Positions 8,290 to 17,150 of a stretch of 64,000 bases of DNA are shown here, one piece after another (the first letter of the stretch is position 1; every line of letters starts with the position of its first letter). Where the stretch lies: NCBI RefSeq assembly GCF_001988955.1, contig NZ_CP014263.1:1922001-1986000 (forward strand), written 5' to 3'. Under the pieces are notes generated by a model, which was given only the letters and a program-made list of their open reading frames with translations, did no database searches and was not told the DNA's origin. The translations under genes and the position numbers were made by a program. This DNA is from Spirosoma montaniterrae. Lineage in GTDB: Bacteria; Bacteroidota; Bacteroidia; Cytophagales; Spirosomataceae.

Positions 8290-9252
8290 ATGACCCATTG
8301 CCTATCTTTCCTCCTACTGTTGCTGACGAGTGCTACGCTGGCTCAAACAACAGAACCGATTCAGTATGCTATTACGCAACCCGCCAATAGCAGCGTCACG
8401 CTCGAAGGCACGCTTAGTTTGCCCGCCAATGCTAAAGGTCGCGTGCCGGTGGTGCTGCTCATTGCCGGGTCTGGCCCTACCGACCGCGACTGCAACAGCG
8501 GCTACGGCCTGAAAACCGATGCCTTCAACATGCTGGCCGATAGCCTGAACCGGCTGGGCATTGCCGTAGCCCGCTACGACAAACGCTATTCTGGCACCAA
8601 CCTGATGAAAGCGGCAAGGCAATTGCCCGAACAGGATTTCCGGTTCGATTACTTCGTTAGTGACGCCATTGGCTTCATCCGGCAACTACAGGCCGACAAA
8701 CGCTTTTCCAAAGTCGTTGTGGCCGGGCATTCGGAAGGCTCTTTAGTGGGTATGCTGGCAGCGAGGCAAACAAATGTCAGCGGTTTTATTTCGATAGCCG
8801 GGGCGGGTCAGAACATCGCCGACGTGCTGAAAACACAGATGCAAACCCTTCCCGATACCCTGCGTCGAGTGGCCTACCGAAGTCTCGATTCGCTCCGGGC
8901 GGGTCAGTTGGTCAAGTCGCCAAACCCGCTGTTGTTGTCTTTGTTACGCCCTTCGCTCCAGCCGGGTATGATTTCCTGGATGAAGTATGACCCGGCTCAG
9001 GAAATCAAACAGTTTAAAGGCTCCGTGTTAATTATCAACGGCAAACGAGACTTCCAGGTAGCTGTCAGCGAAGCCGAACGCCTGAAAGCTGCCCGACCTG
9101 ATGCGCAGTTGCTTTTGTTCGACCGAATGACGCACGTACTGAAAGATGCCGCCACCGACAGCATGACCGATAAGCAGAAAACCTACTCCGACCCTACCCT
9201 GCCCCTTACACCCGGTTTGGCAACAGCTATCGCGCAGTTTGTGATGCCGTAA
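8290..9252 (+). CDS. Exported alpha/beta hydrolase
   Basis: A 320-residue serine hydrolase of the alpha/beta fold with an N-terminal signal peptide (LSFLLLLLTSATLAQ). The nucleophile elbow is AGHSEGS. The likely acid is the Asp in NGKRDFQV and the likely base the His in DRMTHVLKDA. VVLLIAGSGPTDRD resembles the oxyanion region of secreted esterases of this kind. The substrate is unknown; esterase or peptidase activity is the usual guess. The 3' end overlaps the convergent 9227-9760 gene by 26 bp. Confidence 0.85.
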   Translation: MTHCLSFLLLLLTSATLAQTTEPIQYAITQPANSSVTLEGTLSLPANAKGRVPVVLLIAGSGPTDRDCNSGYGLKTDAFNMLADSLNRLGIAVARYDKRYSGTNLMKAARQLPEQDFRFDYFVSDAIGFIRQLQADKRFSKVVVAGHSEGSLVGMLAARQTNVSGFISIAGAGQNIADVLKTQMQTLPDTLRRVAYRSLDSLRAGQLVKSPNPLLLSLLRPSLQPGMISWMKYDPAQEIKQFKGSVLIINGKRDFQVAVSEAERLKAARPDAQLLLFDRMTHVLKDAATDSMTDKQKTYSDPTLPLTPGLATAIAQFVMP

Positions 9253-9760
9253 ATAAAACGCCCACTGACAGTGGCACATCAACGTAGCGATTAATGCTTC
9301 CATAACGGTCGTAGGCCGGACAGGCAGCGTAGGCAATGCCAGCCGCTGCCATTAGCCCAAACCGTTTCCCAAGTTTGTAGGCACCCACAACCTCACCGCC
9401 AACCCGGTACGTAAACAAAGGACGGGGCCGGAACAGAGCCGCACCCGGCATGACATAGGCCCGCACGCTGCTCAGCCAGCGCGACGATTTTGTTAGCTGA
9501 TACTGCACCCCGCCCTTCGCTAAAACCTGACTGCCCCATCCGGTGTAGCCCATCTCGGCCCCAGCCAGCCAGCCCAGGCCGTTCGGGGCCGAATGGCTTT
9601 TCTCTACCTGCAATGCCCAGCCGTTCCAGCCCAGATCGTTGACGTTGTTATAGCGGAGTGAACCGAGCCGCTGTATCCGAATCTGCAACGCCGACGGCTG
9701 CGCCTGAACAGCCGCAGCATACAAACCAGCAAGCAAAAGACCGTAGCGAATCAGTTTCAT
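9227..9760 (-). CDS. Exported protein of unknown function, possibly a small beta-barrel
   Basis: 177 residues, family not recognised. A signal peptide is clear (LIRYGLLLAGLYAAAVQAQ). The mature part alternates short hydrophobic and aromatic strands with turns (GWALQVEKSH, LAGAEMGYTGWGSQVLAKGG, FTYRVGGEVVGAYKLGKRFG), as in small outer-membrane barrels. Its ATG overlaps the stop of the upstream hydrolase gene by 4 bp, so the two are probably co-translated. The tail overlaps the convergent 8290-9252 gene. Confidence 0.7.
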   Translation of the reverse strand: MKLIRYGLLLAGLYAAAVQAQPSALQIRIQRLGSLRYNNVNDLGWNGWALQVEKSHSAPNGLGWLAGAEMGYTGWGSQVLAKGGVQYQLTKSSRWLSSVRAYVMPGAALFRPRPLFTYRVGGEVVGAYKLGKRFGLMAAAGIAYAACPAYDRYGSINRYVDVPLSVGVLFTASQTAR

Positions 9761-10461
9761 AAGCCAAGCGTTTTCATAAAACCGATAAACTGACGGGCCG
9801 TTTCCAACTGCTGCTCCCGGCGGCTGACGGTGGCCGTTCCATCGCCTTTTTGCTCGCCGTAGTTGCCAAAATAAGCATGATTACCACCGGCAATCGTAGT
9901 CGTAATGGTCTGTTTGGGCAGCCGGTCTTTTGCCTCAGCTAAAGCTACTGCATTAAGCACCTCGTCGTTTGTGCCGTATACCGACAAAACGCCCCCCGAC
10001 CATCCCGACAGATTATCGGCTCCAGCCGGGTAAGCGGCCAGCAGCACCAGCCCCCGCACCGATTCGGGGTTGCGCCGAACCCACGTACAGGCCATAGCCC
10101 CACCCAACGAATGCCCGCCAATAACCCAGGTACGAATTTCCGGGTGTTCGTCCATAATTGACCGGGCCGCTTCGGGCTGAAGTACGGCTAAGTTAGCCGG
10201 TACTTTTGCAATGAAAACCCGGTAGCCGGGAGGTGCATCGGCCAATAGCTCCATCAGACCAACATAAGCATGTGGATCAACCAGCGCACCAGGATAGAAA
10301 ATAAACCCGGTTGTCGAAGCCACACCGCGTGTAGTTGTTACCGTAATGGCTGTACGATTTTCGCTGACGGTGGTCCCCGCAGCTACCGATTCCGGTTCGG
10401 GCAGGTACGTACAGGCTCCGGCACTTAGCCCGACTAACAGCAGCAACGCGTAAAAACGCAT
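9757..10461 (-). CDS. Alpha/beta hydrolase, probable lipoprotein
   Basis: A 234-residue alpha/beta hydrolase. The N-terminus is a short hydrophobic signal ending LSAGAC, a loose lipobox, so it is probably lipid-anchored in the envelope. The nucleophile elbow is IGGHSLGGAMA, the acid is in YGTNDEVLN and the base in AGGNHAYFG, matching the dienelactone-hydrolase-like Abhydrolase_5 group. It lies 27 bp downstream of proS on the same strand and overlaps the next gene by 4 bp. The substrate is unknown. Confidence 0.82.
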   Translation of the reverse strand: MRFYALLLLVGLSAGACTYLPEPESVAAGTTVSENRTAITVTTTRGVASTTGFIFYPGALVDPHAYVGLMELLADAPPGYRVFIAKVPANLAVLQPEAARSIMDEHPEIRTWVIGGHSLGGAMACTWVRRNPESVRGLVLLAAYPAGADNLSGWSGGVLSVYGTNDEVLNAVALAEAKDRLPKQTITTTIAGGNHAYFGNYGEQKGDGTATVSRREQQLETARQFIGFMKTLGL

Positions 10462-10488
10462 AAACCAACGAGTTTATCGATGTACTTG

Positions 10489-11961
10489 TTAATACGCCCG
10501 TGCGAACACGACGCGGCCTTTGGAGGGCTTGCCCGAATACACGCAAACGCCTTCTTCCGGCTCCTGATCGAACGGAATGCAACGGATGGTAGCTTTGGTG
10601 GCCTCTTTAATGGCTTCTTCGGTTTCCGACGTACCATCCCAGTGCGCCAGCAGGAAGCCGCCTTTTTCAAGCTGGTCCTCAAACTCGGCCATCGTATCGA
10701 CCCGGAAGGTGTTGGCCTCGCGGAAGGCTTTGGCTTTATTGTAAATCGTCTGTTGAATATCGTCAAGCAGCACTTGAATGCGTTCTACCAGCCCGTCGAA
10801 GGGTACGGTTTCTTTCGTTTTCAGGTCGCGCCGGGCCAACTCGATGGTGCCATTTTCCAGATCACGCCCACCCATTGCCAGCCGCACCGGAACGCCCCGG
10901 AGTTCGTATTCGGCGAATTTCCAGCCAGGCTTGTTAGCGTCCGAATCGTCGTATTTAACCGAGATACCCGCCTTTTTTAATTCCTGAACTAATGGTTTCA
11001 GTTTGGCGGCCAATAGGTCTAATTGCTCATCGTTGCGATAAATCGGCACGATAACTACCTGAATGGGGGCCAGTTTGGGCGGCAATACCAAACCGTCGTC
11101 GTCGGAGTGGGCCATGATGAGCGCGCCCATCAGCCGGGTCGAAACGCCCCACGATGTACCCCAGACGTATTCTAACTGGTTCTGTTTGGTCAGGAACTGC
11201 ACGTCGAAGGCTTTGGCGAAGTTCTGCCCCAGAAAGTGCGACGTACCGGCCTGCAACGCCTTGCCATCCTGCATCATGGCCTCGATGCAAAGCGTATCAT
11301 CGGCCCCGGCGAAGCGTTCATTTGGCGTTTTGTGACCTTTCAGCACAGGCATCGCCATCCATTCTTCGGCAAACCGGGCATAAATTTCCAGCATCTGTCT
11401 GGTTTCGGACTCGGCTTCATCGGCGGTGGCGTGGGCGGTGTGGCCTTCCTGCCAGAGAAATTCGGACGTGCGCAGAAAAATCCGCGTCCGCATTTCCCAG
11501 CGTACCACATTGGCCCATTGGTTGATGAGCAGGGGCAGGTCGCGGTAGCTTTGAATCCAGTTTTTATAGGTGCTCCAGATGACCGTTTCCGACGTGGGCC
11601 GAACAATCAGTTCTTCTTCTAATTTCGCGTCAGGATCGACAATAACGCCGGAGCCATCTTCAGCGTTTTTCAGGCGGTAATGCGTCACAACGGCGCATTC
11701 TTTCGCAAAACCCTCCACGTGGCTGGCTTCTTTGCTCAGGTACGACTTCGGAATAAACAGCGGAAAATAGGCATTCTGATGACCGGTTTCCTTAAACATA
11801 TCGTCTAAGGCCCGCTGCATTTTTTCCCATATCGAAAAACCATACGGCTTAATGACCATGCAGCCACGAACGGCAGAATTTTCGGCCAGATCAGCCTTTT
11901 TAATCAACTCATTGTACCACTCGGAATAATTTTCACTACGGGAGGGAATTGCTTTCGCCAT
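10489..11961 (-). CDS. proS: Proline--tRNA ligase (eukaryote/archaeal-type)
   Basis: 490 residues, class II aminoacyl-tRNA synthetase charging tRNA-Pro. Seen: the N-terminal [20 protein letters not shown], motif 2 region [20 protein letters not shown], and motif 3 region [19 protein letters not shown], then an anticodon-binding domain and the C-terminal segment with [22 protein letters not shown]. The length and absence of a large insertion between motifs 2 and 3 identify the eukaryote-like form without the bacterial editing domain, the form usual in Bacteroidota. Divergent from the Gly/Trp-rich lipoprotein gene. Confidence 0.96.
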   Translation of the reverse strand: MAKAIPSRSENYSEWYNELIKKADLAENSAVRGCMVIKPYGFSIWEKMQRALDDMFKETGHQNAYFPLFIPKSYLSKEASHVEGFAKECAVVTHYRLKNAEDGSGVIVDPDAKLEEELIVRPTSETVIWSTYKNWIQSYRDLPLLINQWANVVRWEMRTRIFLRTSEFLWQEGHTAHATADEAESETRQMLEIYARFAEEWMAMPVLKGHKTPNERFAGADDTLCIEAMMQDGKALQAGTSHFLGQNFAKAFDVQFLTKQNQLEYVWGTSWGVSTRLMGALIMAHSDDDGLVLPPKLAPIQVVIVPIYRNDEQLDLLAAKLKPLVQELKKAGISVKYDDSDANKPGWKFAEYELRGVPVRLAMGGRDLENGTIELARRDLKTKETVPFDGLVERIQVLLDDIQQTIYNKAKAFREANTFRVDTMAEFEDQLEKGGFLLAHWDGTSETEEAIKEATKATIRCIPFDQEPEEGVCVYSGKPSKGRVVFARAY

Positions 11962-11970
11962 AAAATTAGG

Positions 11971-12050
11971 GTATAGGGTATTTAGGTGTAAGGTTGGAAA
12001 AGCATTTGTGTCAATATATTCTTTCCAGCCTTACACCCGTACGCCCTACA
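11971..12050. repeat. Imperfect inverted repeat upstream of proS
   Basis: The arm GTATAGGGTATTTAGGTGTA (continuing AGGTTGGAAA) pairs with TTTCCAGCCTTACACCCGTA (continuing CGCCCTACA) with several mismatches around an AT-rich loop. It begins 9 bp upstream of the proS start codon, so it would lie in the proS leader. It is unlike the other repeat families in the window. Confidence 0.6.
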
Positions 12051-12109
12051 ACTTTTTTTAAAACCAGATTAAACCTTTCAATTCTAATCAGAATCTAATA
12101 GGCAAAGAG

Positions 12110-12139
12110 TTGCAAAGATAGACGTTTATGCTATTTTTG
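12110..12139 (+). promoter_or_regulatory. Bacteroidota promoter (TTG-N19-TATTTTTG) for the Gly/Trp-rich lipoprotein
   Basis: TTG at 12110-12112 and TATTTTTG at 12132-12139 are separated by 19 bp, matching the -33/-7 arrangement (TTTG, 19-21 bp, TAnnTTTG). Transcription would start near 12145, about 75 nt before the ATG at 12221. Confidence 0.6.
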
Positions 12140-12220
12140 TAATCAATCAAAGCCCATTCTGTGTTATAGACACAGGCGGGAAACCACCAGATTTTTGAAC
12201 ACAGCAAATTCCCTTGCCAA

Positions 12221-13591
12221 ATGAATAAACAACATGCATATCGCTACCTGACGCTGGCGTTGCTGATGGGCTTCTGGAGTTGTAGCTCCAGCCGTCAGAC
12301 CGCCCAGAACGTTGGCGAAGTGGATGATTTGTACGGTAACTCGGCCAACGCCGTTGTCTTAGCCGACAATTCGTCCGACGCGTCGTCGGTTGCTGAGCAA
12401 CGGCCAACGCGGCAGCAACAGCGGTTCGACCGGCAACAACAACGCCTGAGCCGCAATGCCAATCCAGATTATTCGGAAGAGCAACCTTATAACGAGGCCA
12501 ACTCCGACGAGTATTACTCGGAGTTGAGTGCCCGCAAACTGAAGCGCGGTCTATCGCCCGATCCAGGCTGGAGTGACGGTACTGATGCCTACAACGCTGG
12601 TTTTGTGAACGGCTTCAATGCTGCCCAAACCTCGGCACTAAGCTGGAACCGGTGGGGCTTCAACAACACTGGCTTCTGGAACGGATTCAACATTGGCGTT
12701 GGGTTTGGTTCGTTTGGCGGCTGGGGCAGTCCGTGGGGCTTCAACCGCTGGGGTTGGGGTGGTGGCTGGAACAACTGGGGCGGTGGTTTTTACGACCCGT
12801 TCTGGGGCAACAGTTTAGCTTATAACCCGTGGGGTTGGGGCGGTGGCTGGGGCAACGGCTTCGGCGGCTGGAACAACTGGGGCTGGGGTAATGGCTTCGG
12901 TGGCTGGAATACCTGGGGCGGTGGCTGGGGTCGTCCGGTTTTTGTCAACAACGTAACAGTTATTGGAGCCGACCCGTATCGTAATTCGCGGAGTTACGGA
13001 CCTCGCTACGGTGGCTCATCGGGCCGCTACAACGATAGTTTTGTAAATAACCCCCGTTCCAACAACAACGGTGGTCGTACTCCTGCTTACACGGGCAATG
13101 CTACCAACAACAGTTCATCGTATGGCAATCGCGGCAACAGCAACGGTGGCTATTACGCAGCCCCGCGTCAGAACAGCCGGGGTTCGTATTACTACGAAAA
13201 CAACGGCGGCACAGGTGGGCGCGTGAGCGGCAACTCAACTCCGTCGTACAACAGCTCGACGCCTTCGTATAACCGAAGCAATTCGAACGAATATTACGCA
13301 GCACCACGTCAGAACAGCCGGGGTAGCTATTCAGGCAGCGGTGGTGGCGGCTATAGCAGCGGTAGCAGTGGCCGGAGCAGTTACCAGTCGCCGAGTTACA
13401 GTGCTCCGCAGCGTAGCTACAGCCAGCCAAGCTATTCGGCTCCGCAACGCAGCTATAGCTCACCCAGTCCGAGCTATTCGACCCCATCAAATAGCGGTTC
13501 GCGTGGCGGAGGAGGTGGCTACTCTGGTGGTAGCAGCGGAGGTGGCTACTCTGGCGGCAGCAGTGGCGGAGGAGGCCGTGGCCCGCGTTAA
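12221..13591 (+). CDS. Gly/Trp/Asn/Ser-rich low-complexity probable lipoprotein
   Basis: 456 residues of no named family. The N-terminal hydrophobic stretch ends at Cys21 (LLMGFWSCSSS), suggesting a lipoprotein. After a charged Gln/Arg-rich part, residues about 140-245 are blocks of GW, GG and NN (GWGGGWNNWGGG, GWNNWGWGNGFGGWN), and the C-terminal half is Ser/Tyr/Gly-rich with internal duplicates: YYAAPRQNSRGSY twice, YSAPQRSYS twice, and GGYSGGSSGG twice. Such composition suits an adhesive or surface-exposed disordered protein, but no function is known. It has its own promoter upstream and a strong terminator at 13614-13646. It lies next to the FadL-like gene and opposite proS. Confidence 0.75.
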   Translation: MNKQHAYRYLTLALLMGFWSCSSSRQTAQNVGEVDDLYGNSANAVVLADNSSDASSVAEQRPTRQQQRFDRQQQRLSRNANPDYSEEQPYNEANSDEYYSELSARKLKRGLSPDPGWSDGTDAYNAGFVNGFNAAQTSALSWNRWGFNNTGFWNGFNIGVGFGSFGGWGSPWGFNRWGWGGGWNNWGGGFYDPFWGNSLAYNPWGWGGGWGNGFGGWNNWGWGNGFGGWNTWGGGWGRPVFVNNVTVIGADPYRNSRSYGPRYGGSSGRYNDSFVNNPRSNNNGGRTPAYTGNATNNSSSYGNRGNSNGGYYAAPRQNSRGSYYYENNGGTGGRVSGNSTPSYNSSTPSYNRSNSNEYYAAPRQNSRGSYSGSGGGGYSSGSSGRSSYQSPSYSAPQRSYSQPSYSAPQRSYSSPSPSYSTPSNSGSRGGGGGYSGGSSGGGYSGGSSGGGGRGPR

Positions 13592-13613
13592 ATGTCAACG
13601 ATAATTTGATAGA

Positions 13614-13648
13614 AAATCCCGGCATTTGCGACAAATGCCGGGATTTTT
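13614..13648 (+). terminator. Intrinsic terminator after the Gly/Trp-rich lipoprotein
   Basis: A perfect 15-bp stem, AAATCCCGGCATTTG with CAAATGCCGGGATTT, around a CGA loop, followed by TTC. It lies 22 bp past the stop codon and separates this gene from the FadL-like gene. Confidence 0.8.
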
Positions 13649-13728
13649 CGTTTAGTAGAAACAACAATTAAACGTCTGCCCCGCTACCTTGTCCAAGGGT
13701 TGGCAGACACTATACAACCACTACTTTC

Positions 13729-15294
13729 ATGAAGACCCGGCTATTCGTTCTCGGTGCCCTATTGCTCAACGCGGGGGTATCTTTCGGTCAGGAAAATATC
13801 TATGCAGCCGAAGCATTTCGCTTTTCAGACTATCAGCAAAACGGTACGGCCCGCTTTCGGGGCTTGGGTGGCAACCATACCGCCCTTGGTGGCGATGCCA
13901 GCAGCACGTTTGGCAACCCCGCCGGACTGGCGTTCTATAACCGTTCGGAGTTGAGCATCAGCCCGATGATTAATCTGAAAAATACGCAATCGACATTTCT
14001 GGGCAGTTCGCTGTCGGACAACAGCACGAAGTTTTCAATCGGGCAACTGGGTCTGGTGTTTGCCGGAGGTGGCGACCGGGGTAGCCGGTGGCGCAGAACC
14101 ACATTTGGCGTAACCTACCACCAGAACGCCAACTACGCCAACCGATACGCCTTTCAGGGCCGCAACAACCGCTCATCGTTTGTTGACCCAATCATCTTAG
14201 ACGCTAATGACCGCAACGTAACGGGTCGCCAAATCAATGCTGAGTATGACCGGAATACAAATCAGGCAACCGACTTATTAGCGGCTGCCTACCAGTTGTA
14301 CTTATTAGAAGGAGAGCCTTTTGTTGACCAGGATGGGGAAAATAGCGGCCCGCCCTACACGCGGTTTGATGCCAATCGCCCCCGCGACCAGCGTGGTACG
14401 TTCGAGGCTACGGGCGCACAATCGCAGTGGACGTTTGCTTATGCCGGAAATTTAGACGACAAACTGTATTTAGGGTTGAACGTAGGGCTTTCCCGGGCAC
14501 GTTACACAACCGATTTTACGCTGGCCGAATTTATTCAGGGTGGTCAGGTATTCAACAGCTATTCACAACGTGACCAGTTGAGCGTAACGGGCAATGGCTT
14601 CAACATTTCAGCGGGAGCGATTTATAAGCTTAGTCCGATGGTACAAATTGGGGCCACTTTTGCCTCGCCGACGTTCATGAGTTTTCGGGAAACATTCAAC
14701 CAGAGCGTGAGTGTAGACCCTCGCCTGCCTAATCCGGTTCCCGGATTAAATGATCTTTTTACTAACACTGTAAATGTTCAACCCAACGATTTCAACTACA
14801 GTGTTACGACACCGTTGCGGGCATCGGGTGGAGCTACGGTATTTCTGGGCGGGGGTAAAATCGGCTTCCTGACCGCTACGGCAGAATACGTGGGCTACGG
14901 TGGTATGCGCGTTACTACGAGTGAATTAGATGCGCAGGGTAACAGCAACTTCCGCAACAGTGCCCGCAGCACCGTCCAGAACACCTATCAGAATGTTATT
15001 AACTTCCGGGGCGGGGCCGAGTTTCGCTTCAATGTGCTACGTGTTCGTGGGGGAGTTGCCTACTTAGCCGATCCTTATCGCACTGGTTTCGACAATATCG
15101 ACCGGAGCCGGTTGTTGTTTTCGGGTGGTTTGGGTGTTCGTAACGAGCGTTTCTTCGCCGACGTGTCGGGAACATTCAGCACCTTTACCACCGCCACCAC
15201 GCCCTATACCCTGCCCAATAGTGCCGATTACGGCTCGGCTGTTATTAACAACAACGCCACGAATCTAATGCTGTCGGTAGGAACATTTTTCTGA
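13729..15294 (+). CDS. FadL/OmpP1-like outer-membrane transport protein
   Basis: A 521-residue outer-membrane beta-barrel of the OMPP1/FadL/TodX group as found in Bacteroidota, where it is often labelled hemin receptor. The signal peptide ends VSFGQ. The mature N-terminus YAAEAFRFSDYQQNGTARFR followed by GLGGNHTALGGDASS and FGNPAGLAFY is the conserved hatch region of the family. The chain ends in an aromatic residue (SVGTFF), as barrel proteins do. The likely role is uptake of hydrophobic ligands, with the ligand unknown. The stop codon TGA at 15292 is the first base triplet of a long inverted repeat. Confidence 0.85.
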   Translation: MKTRLFVLGALLLNAGVSFGQENIYAAEAFRFSDYQQNGTARFRGLGGNHTALGGDASSTFGNPAGLAFYNRSELSISPMINLKNTQSTFLGSSLSDNSTKFSIGQLGLVFAGGGDRGSRWRRTTFGVTYHQNANYANRYAFQGRNNRSSFVDPIILDANDRNVTGRQINAEYDRNTNQATDLLAAAYQLYLLEGEPFVDQDGENSGPPYTRFDANRPRDQRGTFEATGAQSQWTFAYAGNLDDKLYLGLNVGLSRARYTTDFTLAEFIQGGQVFNSYSQRDQLSVTGNGFNISAGAIYKLSPMVQIGATFASPTFMSFRETFNQSVSVDPRLPNPVPGLNDLFTNTVNVQPNDFNYSVTTPLRASGGATVFLGGGKIGFLTATAEYVGYGGMRVTTSELDAQGNSNFRNSARSTVQNTYQNVINFRGGAEFRFNVLRVRGGVAYLADPYRTGFDNIDRSRLLFSGGLGVRNERFFADVSGTFSTFTTATTPYTLPNSADYGSAVINNNATNLMLSVGTFF

Positions 15295-15421
15295 ACCAGG
15301 ATTGGCCGGGATTTCTACGATTAAACAAGATGCTACGCTGCGCTTAGTTGCTCACCTGCATCTTGCGGGGCAAGATGCTAAATCTTGTTTAATCGTAGAA
15401 ATCCCGGCTAATCCTGGTTCA
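15292..15421. repeat. GAACCAGGATTAGCCGGGAT inverted repeat, copy 1
   Basis: Two 40-nt arms (15292-15331 and 15382-15421) match with one mismatch and begin TGAACCAGGATT on each strand. The inner loop carries a further CGCTGCGC/GCAAGATGC-type segment. The element fills the whole gap between the convergent FadL-like and aroK genes. The outermost TGA of each arm is the stop codon of the adjacent gene. Other copies are at 30996-31120 and 57184-57315. Confidence 0.92.
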
Positions 15422-15925
15422 AAGATATTCCCCCACTTGCCGAAGTACGTCTTCCTCGTCGGTTTCGCCCGTGACAGTGATGTGAGCCTGCGAATAAAAG
15501 GGAAGCCGGTCCTGATACCGTTGTTGCAGCGTATTGAACAAATCGGGGTCAGCCTGTCGATAGAGTGGGCGGTCGTCGGCCTGATGAAGCAGCATCCGGG
15601 CTACCAGCGTTTCTACGGATACGTCTAAAAAGACCGACACGCCAGTGGCATTGATGTAGATCATGTTGTCGTGAAAGCAGGGCATCCCCCCTCCCGTCGA
15701 AACAACTAAGCTTTGGCCGGGGCGGATCGTTCGCAGCACCCGCCGTTCGGCTTCGCGGAAATAGGCTTCACCTTTTTGCGCAAAAATATCGGCAATCGAG
15801 CGTCCCTCTTCGCGTACAATCAATTTGTCGGTATCAACAAAGTGGTAATGCAGCGCATCGGCCACACGCTTCCCCAGCGTACTCTTACCCGAAGAAGGCA
15901 TACCAATCAGATAGATGTTTTTCAT
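15419..15925 (-). CDS. aroK: Shikimate kinase
   Basis: A 168-residue P-loop kinase that phosphorylates shikimate in aromatic amino acid and chorismate synthesis. Seen: the Walker A GMPSSGKSTLG, the shikimate-binding VDTDKLI region, and STGGGMPC (the GGG motif). The length is normal. Its stop codon lies inside the right arm of the inverted repeat at 15292-15421. It is downstream of the BT_3928-type gene on the same strand, with another inverted repeat between them. Confidence 0.95.
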   Translation of the reverse strand: MKNIYLIGMPSSGKSTLGKRVADALHYHFVDTDKLIVREEGRSIADIFAQKGEAYFREAERRVLRTIRPGQSLVVSTGGGMPCFHDNMIYINATGVSVFLDVSVETLVARMLLHQADDRPLYRQADPDLFNTLQQRYQDRLPFYSQAHITVTGETDEEDVLRQVGEYL

Positions 15926-15936
15926 CTAATAATGGT

Positions 15937-16010
15937 TGAATGATTGAGTGGTTGAATGATTGAATGGTGTGCGATAGTCTCATTCAATCATTCAACCACT
16001 CAATCATTCA
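15937..16010. repeat. Perfect 30-bp inverted repeat of TGAATGATTGA units
   Basis: Arms 15937-15966 and 15981-16010 are exact reverse complements, separated by 14 nt, and are built from repeated TTGAATGATTGA/GTGGTTGAATGA units. It lies between the BT_3928-type gene and aroK and covers the BT_3928 stop codon at 16000-16002. Confidence 0.88.
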
Positions 16011-17148
16011 GTAAACGCTTAACCTCATCGGCATTGGGCGTAGTGTTATAGTGCCATTTGCCGCGTACTGTGCCATCTTTCAACAGCCACGTGCCAGGGT
16101 TCGAGCGCATGATGGTTTTGAGAACCGTGCCATCTACTTTGTAATGCTTAACTGGCAATTGATACTCCGTGCGGAATGCATTGATCTCGTCGTCACTAAC
16201 TGAGGTCAGGATATACGTTTCGACCGATGAACCCTGTAAATCATTGACCAGCGAACGAATGGCCGGAATGCTGCCCGAATCGATGTCTTTAGTACTTTTT
16301 ACGATTACGAACAGCTTACTTCCCGTAAATGTCTGCTGCGTGAAATCGCCTTCCAGCGCATCGTTCCAGACGCGGTAATCCGTGATTTTGGGCTTTGCGT
16401 TTTCATTAACCAGGGCCATTTCTTTGAACTTATATGTCGTGTCGGTCGGGTATTGGTCAAACGTTTTGGTCTTACCATTTTTCTCCATCACATACGTATA
16501 GCGCAGTGGTTCGGACGGCTTCATCTGCGCCGGAATGCTTTTACCAACGGCATACGGCAGCAAATCGAGCGGGGGCAGAAACTGAATGGCGTAAATACCC
16601 AGCCCCAGCGTCAACACAGTAGTCAGAACCACTACCCAGCCGGTTTTTCGGGGCTTGATGCGGTTACGATGGCCGATGATGAACAGAATCAGGATGGTCA
16701 AGGCTACATCCTTATAGAACGACGTCCAGGGTTTGAGCTTTATGGCATCGCCGAAACAGCCGCAGTCGGTTACACGGTTGAAATAAGCCGAGTAGAACGT
16801 TAGAAACGTGAAGAAAACAATCAGGAAAAACAGCAGCCATGTTGTAACTTTAGGCTTGTAGGAAACCAGCAACGCTACGCCCAGAATGATCTCGGCTGCG
16901 CAAAACAGCACCGACATCGCCAGCGTAAACGGCACTAAGCCCATAAAGAAGTTGTGCAACAGGGGCACATCCTGAGCGAATACCTCAAAATATTCCTCGA
17001 ACTTGATCTGCGTACCAACGGGGTCATTCAATTTGATGAGCCCCGAAAAAATAAAGATTCCACCCACCAGAAAGCGGGCAATCCGGGCTGCCCACAACAT
17101 AGGGGGCGTTCCGGTTTTCAGTTTAGGCTGCGAAGTGGCTGTATTCAT
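16000..17148 (-). CDS. BT_3928-type protein: DoxX/MauE membrane domain plus thioredoxin-like domain
   Basis: 382 residues. The N-terminal 170 residues form a DoxX/MauE-like bundle with four membrane helices (GGIFIFSGLIKLNDP, LFCAAEIILGVALLVSY, LLFFLIVFFTFLTFYSAYF) and the TDCGCFGDAIKLKPW loop typical of the family. A further helix precedes a periplasmic thioredoxin-fold-like C-terminus with no CxxC motif. The role is unknown; redox or envelope functions are suggested for relatives. It follows the DUF1599 gene on the same strand, a pairing I recall as common in Bacteroidota. The last residues and stop (AATGATTGA) lie in an inverted repeat. Confidence 0.85.
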   Translation of the reverse strand: MNTATSQPKLKTGTPPMLWAARIARFLVGGIFIFSGLIKLNDPVGTQIKFEEYFEVFAQDVPLLHNFFMGLVPFTLAMSVLFCAAEIILGVALLVSYKPKVTTWLLFFLIVFFTFLTFYSAYFNRVTDCGCFGDAIKLKPWTSFYKDVALTILILFIIGHRNRIKPRKTGWVVVLTTVLTLGLGIYAIQFLPPLDLLPYAVGKSIPAQMKPSEPLRYTYVMEKNGKTKTFDQYPTDTTYKFKEMALVNENAKPKITDYRVWNDALEGDFTQQTFTGSKLFVIVKSTKDIDSGSIPAIRSLVNDLQGSSVETYILTSVSDDEINAFRTEYQLPVKHYKVDGTVLKTIMRSNPGTWLLKDGTVRGKWHYNTTPNADEVKRLLND

Positions 17149-17150
17149 GC

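Noticed and set aside
15292..16010. Possible CRISPR array or integron site from the cluster of repeats near aroK
   Set aside because: The repeats are inverted rather than direct, are of different sequence, have no regular spacers and no cas or integrase gene is near.
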